DNA of 64,000 bases, from contig NC_066268.1 of the NCBI RefSeq assembly GCF_905404315.1, positions 12,438,001 to 12,502,000 of the forward strand, read 5' to 3'. This document shows, piece after piece, positions 55,812-64,000 of the stretch. A program made the translations under genes and the position numbers. The notes under the pieces were generated by a model. It saw only the letters and a list, made by a program, of their open reading frames with translations, had not been told where the DNA came from and ran no database searches. The DNA is from Leptidea sinapis (lineage: Eukaryota > Arthropoda > Insecta > Lepidoptera > Pieridae). Position 1 is the stretch's first letter; each line of letters starts with the position of its first letter.

Positions 55812-55817
55812 TTTATT
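55812..55817 (-). promoter_or_regulatory. Polyadenylation signal of the AK5-like gene
   Basis: AATAAA on the minus strand, about 60 bases after the stop codon at 55877. Confidence 0.6.
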
Positions 55818-55876
55818 TTAATTGTAGTAGAATCTGAAGTAGATTAGCAACTCGGAGGACTTCACACAGAGAGAGT

Positions 55877-58800
55877 CTACATATGCGTGTTCATGGTGAT
55901 CTCTCCTGTGCTCTGCTCGTACAGCCTTCTGACGTCATCCTGGGACATTTGCGATATAGTTGCTACTCGCTTCGTGTTATTCATCAACGGTTTAACCTGG
56001 AAATAAGATATATTTTGGTAAATAATATTTTTGAAACGAAGTTCCTTAACGTACGGTACAGGATTGGCGGGTGGGGGCTAGGCGAAAAGAAGTGTAAGAT
56101 TTTTTCGTCACAACCCTTTCTATAGTGCAGACTTTATGTCCAATAATAATATTAATCTTTAATTGCATTTGAATAAGGTCAGTTATACAATAGATCTTAT
56201 TTTATATTGTAGTGTAGGTTCTCCTTAAGGCCTGGTATCCACCAAAACGAAGGGGAGGGGAGATGCGTTTTGATAACCAATCAGATTTTGTTATTTCCAC
56301 ATCTCCTCTCCGCTTAGCTTCGGTAGAAATGGATCAAGACGTCTTCTTTTTTTTTTATGGAATAGGAGGACAAACGAGCGTACGGGTCACCTGTTGTTAA
56401 GTGATCACCGCCGCCCACAATCTCTTGCAACACCAGAGGAATCACAGGAGCGTTGCCGGCCTTTACGCGCCGGTGTACGCGCTTTTTTTTCTTCCTTTCG
56501 TAGATATCAGTTGACTGATTTCGAGCTCTCACAGCTCACATCTCCGCTATGCAGAGCTCACATCTCCTCGCTACACATCTCCCCTCCGCTTTGGTGGAAA
56601 GAACCTGACCGCTTCGCGGCTAATCTCCTCTCGTCTCCTCTCCTCTCCAACTAGGTAGTCCCGCCTCTTATTCCGTAGTATCCTCTTTGCTAGTTTCCTG
56701 ACCTAAAATGGTTGCATAATGAATAAGTGCTCATTTTCCGTCAGTTATCAACTACCAGTTGGGGCTTCTTAATAAAGGGTGCCGTCTATAGGTATGTGTA
56801 CCAGACCGGCGTGTAGAATTCCTTAGATAATTGTAAATAATTAGAAACCTTATTGTGACCCATGCCAATGAATCCGTTTGAGATATTTCCGTTGGGCAAC
56901 GTTCCGTTGTGCACGTTTCCGTTCACAGGCAAACTGTTTGCGAACCCCGCGCCCATTCGTGAAACGGAACGTGTGAACTGTTCTATTGTTGAATCTGTAA
57001 ACAAAATTAGTTACAATTTTTAATAATTAATGTTCAAATTAATATATTTTATTCATATATTCATTGTCTTTACATTGAAATGGGGGAAACAATAAGGGAA
57101 ACCATATAAGGTAGGTAATCGGAAATTCTAGTCGATAAATATTTATTTATTTATTAAGGAAACAAACAGACACATCACTATAGTACAAAATTAAGTTAAA
57201 TAAATATACAAATTACAATATTGGATATATCCTAGAATAGTTTCACTGAGAACACAAAAGAATACAATTTTACAGACATGACAACAGAACGATAAGATAA
57301 GTGAACAATAGAATATTTAGGCGAATACACAGTATTATATAAATCAAGACACAGACAGGGATATAATAATGAATAAAGATACAAGGTTTAAGGTAAGGAC
57401 AGTAATTGTTGTTTTAACTTAGTCTTAAATGCAGCAGTCGTGGAGTGCGAAAACAGGTCGACATTAATGTAAGAATCCAATGATGAACACATTCTGTGAA
57501 GAGGCGCGTGAAACCCAATATTGGTTCGTCATAATTTGTCAAGTAAGCTTTATGCCTCCCCAGTTTCTCGGTTGAGAGGTTAAGAGAGTGATATAAAAAT
57601 AATAAAATAAATAAAATTCCACCACCGGACATCACGTCAAAATGCGAATTTCCAACCGCATCATGTTGATATGTCATTCCGCGGGTTTACGAGGATTTTC
57701 TTGATTCGCACTGTCACTTTGTGGAATCAATTACCGGCTGCATTTTTCCCGAACCGTTACTACTTAGAAACGTTTCAGCTAAGAGCTTTAGATAATTTAT
57801 TCCTCTAGATAGACTGTGACAGCTGTGAAAAAGTCGAAAAAAATTGAGTTTTGACCGTTAATTTTTCATTTGAGCAATACACACACACTAACACACAGTT
57901 AAACAATTTGTTATTTTTTAATGTGACAACCCTCATTTCTGGGATAAATAACAAATTAAATTTGAAAACACTTCTCTCAATAAAAGCTCTTTTTAATCTA
58001 AACAACAAATCTAACAGATTTGTTGTTTAATAAGAAAGAATGATAAGAAAATCTTTTGATTTTCTTACCATTTAGACAGCGGAGTCATTAAAAGATTGTC
58101 GATTTGCGTTAGACAGGAGGGATCACATTTTGAGCATTTAATTAATAAATTTACAAAAAAATACCCACGTAATTGACTACTTTCTCATATCTACATAATA
58201 TCATAAAAGTAGAGGTGTTTTTTTTACATTTAAGTCGGTTCGATTCCCAGACGAGGCGAGTAATTGTTAGAAAATCTTTGAATGCAGAATTACTAACTTT
58301 TAAAAATAATATAAAGTCTTTTTTCAGTAAAATACCCTATCAACGAATTTTGAGGTACTTGACTTCATGTCCCATAACTTTGGGACACCCTGTATAAATA
58401 TTGGGGTTGAGCAGGTTATCAACTGTAAAGTAGATCCTGTACATGAAGCCACAACCTGAGAGATGAACAAAGACATATCAAGATATTACGTCACTCGAAC
58501 GGTTGGCTCAGTTGAAGAGCGCTCGCACGCGTGAGGTCGCCGGTTCGAGTCCCGCATCGTTCATACATTTTGTTTTTAAATTGAATTAGTGTAACACACA
58601 AGTACATAAAAATCGCGCGTGTAAAACGTACGCTTTTCACGCACACTACACTAATAAAACTGGCATGTTTCCATCGGTTGTCTAGCAGCAAAAGGCTCTG
58701 TCGAGACGTATAAATTATCTAAGCTAAGAGCATATGCCCAACATAGAGGTCGGTAACGCATCACTCTACCCCTGGTGTTGCGGATGTCCATGAGTGATCG

Positions 58801-61800
58801 CACCATCACTTTCTTCCACGGGAACCTCTTGCCAGTTTGTCTCCTCTTATAAAAAAATATTGATGGAGTCATTATGAAAAGGGAAGGATCTTAAAAATAT
58901 AATGTAGGGATAATGTTTTTGACAGTAACCAGATCACATTAACTACAACTGACTTGAGTTCGTCCGGGTATGTTGTGGCATCTGGGCGATGGCTTCGGCC
59001 TTCGTCATCTCTTCATCCAGCACTCGCGAGAATTCCATCTGCACCTCGTCCGAGTCTGTGTCTCCGTCCACCTGGATGTTAAGATATTACTATATAGGTA
59101 GTCAAAGAAAAATGACTCACGAACACGCATTGAAAATACATGCACCACCATACAAAATATCAATAAAAATTCGTAATAAGTACGTCTTTGATACTTAACT
59201 CTTGTATCTCTAAGGCTAAAACTAACTTTAGCATTAACAAACATGTTAAAGTACCGTTTAAGCAAAAAAATTTGTTGCACCATTTGACAACATAATTTTA
59301 ACTGTTAACCGTAACTGACCAATCTTCGCCGCTATTGTTAATATCCTGTCAAAGCTTTAAATAAATATTCGATACTGACTTGATATTTAATTTTTTAACT
59401 TTTACAGCTAATATCATGCAACGCAGCCTAAGTGTTGGTGAAAACTAACTGTAGGTTAAGTGTCCCTTAAACAATTTAAGCACAATTATTGAACTAAGAG
59501 TCCCGTTAATTTAAATGGTGGAAACTGAAAGAATTGTAGTCTCTAAAATTATATTACAGAACAACCATAATATGCTACTAAGGGAGGTCGAAGAAATGTT
59601 ATATTTTGCTGTTTTTATACATTCTGGGTAGTAACTTCTACTACCCAGAATGTATAAGCAAGCATATGCAGAATTAATAAATCCGACTAATCAAAAACCT
59701 ATAGCCTGCCGATGTGAGGCACGTTTAGGTTCACTTCCGTGTTGGGTTTATGTTTCGGCCTCAGTTTGTGAATGATTCAGTTACCAAAAGTTAAAATAAG
59801 TTTATTTAAAATGAATTAATTTATTTTTCTTTTAACTGTTTTTTTTGAAATATGTATATGGATATTGGCAGTGGTCTAAAAAACCTCAAGTAGTTGACAC
59901 ATGCCCGGAGCCTTCAATGTTTTTTGGTTTTACGATTATCAAAATATGTTATTGTTACTTGTTAAGAGTTACTCAGTCATAAGCACTATACAAAACGACA
60001 TCTGTGATTTAATAAAGTTGCCGATGAAAAGCGCGTACACCTTCCTTAAAGGCCGGCAACACTTCTGTGATTCCTCTGGTGTTGCAAGAGACAGCGGGCT
60101 GCGGTGATCACTTAACGGGAAGAAAAAGAAAGTCAGTCAGTCTACGAAATCCAAAAATGTTCCTTACAATAACAAGTCTATGGTCTTGGTCCAAGTTTTT
60201 CAGCATAGGCAAACTCAGCTCCCGAAACACTTCAAGCCGTCTTCTGAACGCCGCCACAGAGTCGTCTCTTCTTCCACGACCCAGCTGCAGCTTTGAACAG
60301 TCCAGTAGAACCATGCGCGGCTGTGAGTGGAACTAAAAGACAAAAGATACCAGTAATAAATTGAACAGTGGGAAGGAAAGGAGACCCTTTGCACAGGATG
60401 CCGGCTAGATTATGGGTACTACAACGGCGCCTATTTCTGCCGTGAAGCAGTAATGTGTAAACATTATTGTGTTTCGGTCTGAAGGGCGCCGCAGCTAGTA
60501 AAATAACAGCGCAAATGAGACTTAACACCTTTTGTCTCAACGTGACGAGCGCAGTTGTAGTGTTGCTCAGAATTCAAGTATTTCGAGAATCCTAAGCGGC
60601 ACTGCATTGTAATGGACAGGGTGTATCAATTACCATCAGCTGAACGTCCTGCTCGTCTCGTCCCTTATTTTCATAAAATAAAAATAAGATAGAAATTACT
60701 GTTTCTCCAAGTTCCCGCCTTCCAGCTGCAGGGAACAGAGATATTTCGAACCGGAGATATGCTGAGTTAGTTAGTCTGTTAGGTAGTGGTAACATTTTCA
60801 ATTTTATATTACAACTCAATTCTTCTGTAAAACGTGACTTTATATTTTCATTTGTATAGGCTAAAGTACTACTTACAAAGGTAAAGTTAAAGTAGTAATT
60901 TATATTAATTACCAACACAGACAGACGCTATAAAAGGCATAACAGGCATTTATTTTCTCAAAATTGATTACTTTAGAATTCTTTTTGATGTCATTTCTAA
61001 TGACTACTAGATACTACTACCGCTTCGGAAACAAATGGCGCTCTGAGAGAGAAGAAGCGGCGCAAGAAACTCGCCCAGCATTATTTTTTTGCGCTCTTTT
61101 CAATAAAAATATACAATATTGTACAATCATTTCTATCGCTATAAACTAATCATAATCTTGTCCCGGGCTGTCCGATCATTTAGATGTTCAGCAGTGGAGT
61201 AATAGGATTTACGACAGAGCCAGTTGAGATACAGAGATTGTAATACGCCATGAATAAAATTAATCTTTACAGTAATAATAATAATAATTAAAGACAAAAG
61301 GAATATAACGAGTAGTGGTCAGAGGAGTTGATTAGGTTATTGCGTTACCTAGTTAAGGTTACCTGCATCTGAATACCATAAAAATGCCATGCCAATGCCA
61401 ATCTTTTGCCTCGCACATCCACTTTGTGGAATCAATTACCGGCTGCAGTATCCTTGAACCGATACGACTCAAGGGTCTTCAAGCTCAGAGCATACTTCCA
61501 CCTTAAAGGTCAGCAACGTATCTCTTGATGTCTGGTGATGAGGATGTCTAACAGCAATTACTTCTTCACTTAATAAGAATTATTATTAAGATACATTAGT
61601 ATAGATTTTAATAAAGATATTTTGAAAATGATTAGTTCAGGTCTACGGAGTTCTGTTTGACATTCGCACTATTCTGACTTTTCAATAGTCATGAGTTAAC
61701 TTTTACCAGTGGGAGGTCTTTCCACAGGATACCAGCCGTAAGTGGTGCTTTAATTTCTGCCGCCACGGAGAAGTGCAAACATTATTTATGTATCGGTTTG

Positions 61801-63804
61801 CTGTACGCTCCAGTTGTAGAAGAACTGGTCTACTAAGCCTTAGGATATTAGGTCTAACATGAAGAGAGAAATTTTCCTGCTACTCAGATTATTGGCTTCC
61901 CTAAAATTCTGAACGGCACTGCATTTTGTTTGGCCAAGTGTAAAGTAAAAAAAAAGGTTAAGGTATATGCAGGGGCGGGCATTGGTTTTCTAGCAAGGTA
62001 GGCACTGTAGATCTAACTAGTCGTAGTTGCGCTTTAGGCTAGGGTTAGGCTAGGGTTACTATGGATGCGAGTTCTGACGAAAATTTGTTCTGACGAGTTC
62101 TGACGGATTCGTCAGAAGAAACAAACGCCTGGTAACCAATGACAGTGCTTACACTGGCAATGACGAACGCGTCAGAACATGCATGACATCGTCAGAACCA
62201 CTCGAGCGTTCAAACGAGTTTGATTTTTTCGCACGACCCGCGTCTGCGAATTTCTCAGTCTCGTGTACGAGAACAGGTGTTTGTGGGATATGAGAAACAA
62301 AAATGATCACAACGGAGATATTTCTCGGCAAAAGTGGAAGAAAGTTGCTACAGAACTCAATACTAGCAAGAAGTACAATTTTTTATTTTGATATGGGGTT
62401 TACATTAATTAGGTACATGAGTAATTAGAATTAATGTTTACATTTTATCGATCAAGAACATGACTTGTAGAGCTATAAATTATTACAGTAGGTTGTATTG
62501 AAACGGAATTTCACCTGCTGGACTAACAAAATGATTTTTCAAGGTTTCTCTAGTCTCATTCGCGCTTCTTACGTAGTGATTATATCTCCGTGAAACTGGC
62601 ACATTGTTGTTGTTGGCTCGGGAATATCAACGGAAGTAAGACCTTCTTTATCGATGTCAAATCAAATTCATCAAATTCGTCCATCTTCACTGGATGAATT
62701 TTTTCTGACGAGTACGTCCGAAATCCTCGTCAGAACAAGGCGATTACACTGTGCGCGTTTTCTGTTATTCTGATAGTCAGTTCGTTTCTGCCATCCAGTG
62801 AAGATGGACGAATTTGATGAATTTGATTTTCTTGAAAGTCCATTATTTAAAATAAAATATTATTGTTTAATGGTGGAAACACAGAGCATGTCAACGAGCT
62901 ATTTTCTAGAAGAGACGACAAAGGAGAGTTCCAAATGTAGAGTGTTTGTTCTGTAGCAACTTTCTCCCACTTTTGCCGAGAAATATCTCTGTTGTGATAA
63001 TTTTTGTCTCTCATATCCCACAAACACCTGTTCTCGTACACGAGACTGATCAATTTATCGTTATCCATGGTGGAAACCAAATCACTCGAAATTTGCAGAC
63101 GCAGGTCGTGCGAAAAAATCAAACTCGTTTGAACGCTCGAGTGGCTCTGACGACGTCGTGCATGTTCTGACGCATTCGTCGTTGCCAGTGTAAACACTGT
63201 CATTGGATACCAGGCGTTTGTTTCTTCTGACGAATCCGTCAGAACTCGTCAGAACAAATTTTCGTCAGAACTCGCATCCATAGTAACCCTAGCCTTAGCC
63301 CAACATTACTAAGTTTTGAGGTTGAGTTGAGTTATATATCGAATGACGCAATTTGGAGACTGCCTACGGTAGTATTTAGAGTAAGGTAAAATTTAATGAG
63401 TGGGTGTTCAATAAAAGTTTGATTATAGAATAACGGAACCAAATTAAACTAAAACTTTAGCACTATTGCTGTATTTATGTAGGTTCTTAACGAACTAGGC
63501 ACTGCTTATTGCCTATATGGTATGCACGCCCCTGGATATATGGGCACATAATGCTGATTTGGTATATATATTAGTCACACATACCTCATTCTCATACCAC
63601 TCCATTTGTTCCAGGTCTCTCGGGTATCCATCCAGTACCAGCCCATGTCCACTCTTCGCAGCGTCAAGCACTGCGGTCTTCACCAGCCTGGAGACTAGGT
63701 CTATGGGAGCCAGTTCACCCCCGCTCACTGCAGCACGAGATATCGCACCATCCGACGCTGGGCCGCCTCCAGCGTCCGCCAATGCTCGAAGACGTTGGCC
63801 CAAA
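55877..63804 (-). CDS. AK5-like adenylate kinase domain with long C-terminal tail (5' part beyond window)
   Basis: Five exons on the minus strand: 63804-63585, 60332-60168, 59071-58954, 56994-56849 and 55996-55877, all GT/AG with consistent phases. The visible part resembles domain 1 of AK5: SLGQRLRAL (nucleotide-binding helix), SGGELAPIDLVSRLV, HGLVLDGYPRDLEQMEW with intact Asp-Gly-Tyr-Pro-Arg, MVLLDCS, a shortened LID with GRGRRDD, FRRRLEVF, then VDGDTDSDEVQMEFSRVLDE closing the fold. The P-loop exon lies right of position 64000. After the domain comes a tail with an Asn/Gly-rich stretch (NGNVHNGTLPNGNISNG) and a charged end (SQMSQDDVRRLYEQSTGEI) stopping at 55877-55879. An AATAAA at 55812-55817 supports a true 3' end. 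The last exon may be alternative, because the preceding exon is also phase-compatible with the AK1-type exon at 24844. The introns hold a Harbinger foldback and several non-LTR fragments. Confidence 0.8.
56343..56510 (-). mobile_element. Jockey-like 3' tail fragment
   Basis: A minus-strand tail of the 31.4-kb family with its T-run (poly-A) at 56344, in the last intron of the AK5-like gene. It is bounded on both sides by TCTCCTCTCC-like sequence. Confidence 0.75.
57680..57800 (+). mobile_element. Non-LTR C-terminal fragment
   Basis: CACTTTGTGGAATCAATTAC / CGGCTGCATTTTTCCCGAAC encodes the LWNQLPAA.FP pattern of Jockey/CR1-type ends. A second copy is at 61425-61580. Confidence 0.65.
57999..58069. 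repeat. Two adjacent hairpins
   Basis: AAACAACAAATCT...AGATTTGTTGTTT (13-bp arms, loop AAC), then TAAGAAAATC...GATTTTCTTA (10-bp arms, loop TTTT). Confidence 0.7.
58200..58397 (+). repeat. Interspersed repeat D (copy 2)
   Basis: Same family as 40690-40880, ending GGGACACCCTGTATA. Confidence 0.6.
58494..58600 (+). mobile_element. tRNA-derived SINE, family 2 (copy 2)
   Basis: Head GAACGGTTGGCTCAGTTGAA and GCCGGTTCGAGTCCCGC, then ATCGTTCAT and the same T-rich tail. Confidence 0.7.
58665..58860 (+). mobile_element. Non-LTR 3' tail next to a MITE end
   Basis: AAGCTAAGAGCATATGCCC to TTGCCAGTTTGTCTCCTCTT resembles the end of CR1/Jockey-like elements. 58680-58725 also contains an inverted copy of the 46-kb MITE end (GAGACGTATAAATTATCTAA). 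Confidence 0.55.
59616..59656. repeat. Perfect 16-bp inverted repeat
   Basis: TATACATTCTGGGTAG at 59616-59631 and its exact reverse complement at 59641-59656, with a 9-base loop. Confidence 0.85.
60024..60118 (+). mobile_element. Jockey-like 3' tail fragment near an AK5-like exon
   Basis: AAGCGCGTACACCTTCCTTA through GGTGATCACTTAAC, same family as 31.4 kb. It ends about 50 bases from the splice donor of the exon at 60168. Confidence 0.75.
60382..60690 (+). repeat. Lepidopteran interspersed repeat A (copy 5)
   Basis: Begins 50 bases beyond the acceptor of the exon at 60332 and is nearly full length with an ATAAAATAAAAATA tail. Confidence 0.8.
60945..61225 (-). mobile_element. Non-LTR 3' tail (family of 18.0 kb)
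   Basis: Same sequence and orientation as 18030-18310. Confidence 0.75.
61425..61580 (+). mobile_element. Non-LTR C-terminal fragment
   Basis: CACTTTGTGGAATCAATTAC and the CTTGAACCGATACGACTCAA region; same family as 57680. Confidence 0.65.
61700..61950 (+). repeat. Lepidopteran interspersed repeat A (worn copy)
   Basis: Recognisable by CAGTGGGAGGTCTTTCCACA and CTGAACGGCACTGCATT, much diverged. Confidence 0.5.
62048..63294. mobile_element. Foldback PIF/Harbinger derivative with long inverted arms
   Basis: 1247 bp between TTA duplications (62045-62047, 63295-63297), the target choice of Harbinger elements. The ends start GGCTAGGGTTACTATGGATG, and the arms are near-identical inverted repeats over about 340 bp (62048-62390 and 62935-63294). 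A second inverted pair (62658-62694 and 62791-62827) lies inside. Each outer arm encodes a piece of MADF-type domain (ENRCLWDMR, ISRQKW.KVATE). It lies in an intron of the AK5-like gene. Confidence 0.88.
62923..63093 (-). pseudogene. MADF-domain fragment of a Harbinger DNA-binding protein
   Basis: Reads DNDKLISLVYENRCLWDMRD, then NYHNRDISRQKWEKVA on the minus strand, following the MADF pattern (LI..V..N..LWD....Y.NR.....W..VA). Harbinger elements carry a second gene with a MADF/Myb-like domain. Coding is lost after about TEQTLY. The other arm has the corresponding piece on the plus strand around 62262-62375. Confidence 0.7.
63298..63584. other. Intron sequence of the AK5-like gene
   Basis: No repeat or exon recognised between the foldback and the exon at 63585. 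Confidence 0.3.
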
Positions 63805-64000
63805 CTGGTATTCAAGTACATTATAAGATAAATCAGTGACTATTAGCGTCTTAAGGTCCTGAAAATATCTTTCAGATGCGACTTTCGTGGTTTTCCATTT
63901 GGCTCATATCTATTACTTCCCAGATGTTCACAAAAAAAATAAACATATTTAATAGAGTTCTTATCACCATTCATAGAGTTTGCAATGCCTATACGTGTGC

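Noticed and set aside
55877..55882. Splice donor (AT|GTAGAC) continuing the AK5-like gene past the stop
   Set aside because: It would leave phase 2, out of frame with the AK1-type exon, and an AATAAA follows the stop, so termination is preferred.
58497..58563. Possible tRNA gene
   Set aside because: Shares head and tail with the 50.9-kb SINE family, and the anticodon arm is poor.

Overview
The window reads as nuclear DNA of a moth or butterfly (Lepidoptera). It is AT-rich, its coding exons are small and separated by GT/AG introns, and it is crowded with transposon debris typical of lepidopteran genomes: Jockey-, RTE- and Loa-like non-LTR elements, tRNA-derived SINEs, Helitrons, mariner, hAT and PIF/Harbinger elements. 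Species cannot be given from the sequence alone.

Four host genes can be assembled by reading exons, splice sites and phases. (1) Plus strand, 4.6-7.0 kb: a five-exon adenylate-kinase-like protein of 244 residues with an MGC...S acylation-type N-terminus and a damaged P-loop and substrate site, so probably a pseudo-kinase. (2) Plus strand, about 10.2-15.0 kb: a TALE homeodomain repressor of the TGIF family (Drosophila achintya/vismay), with two alternative C-termini. (3) Minus strand, 24.8 (possibly 25.75) to 16.8 kb: an AK1-type adenylate kinase with every catalytic motif, converging on TGIF. (4) Minus strand, from beyond the right edge to 55.9 kb: a domain-1-like adenylate kinase related to AK5, followed by a long tail. 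Its 5' part lies outside the window. Splice phases also allow gene 4 to be joined to gene 3 as a two-domain AK5-like protein across a 32-kb intron. All three adenylate kinase units share one phase-0 intron position near their C-terminus, so they look like an old family cluster interrupted by the TGIF gene.

The rest is mobile DNA, much of it with datable structure. 0.4-3.3 kb holds RTE-type remains. 18.0-18.96 kb and 23.8-24.3 kb are inverted copies of one non-LTR tail, one of them split by a Helitron. 30.6-34.5 kb is a Jockey-like element with a second truncated copy head-to-tail. 34.7-36.1 kb and 52.06-53.49 kb are Helitrons joined end to end with no spacer. 43.9-45.2 kb is a dead mariner. 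46.0-46.9 kb is a hAT element nested in a TA-flanked MITE whose empty relative lies at 51.3 kb. 47.9-50.3 kb is a Loa-like element that split a Helitron and left a 10-bp target duplication. 62.05-63.29 kb is a large foldback Harbinger derivative carrying a MADF-domain fragment in both arms.

No rRNA gene, CRISPR array or convincing functional tRNA gene was seen. All calls come from reading the sequence; homology statements rest on remembered family motifs, and no database search was possible.
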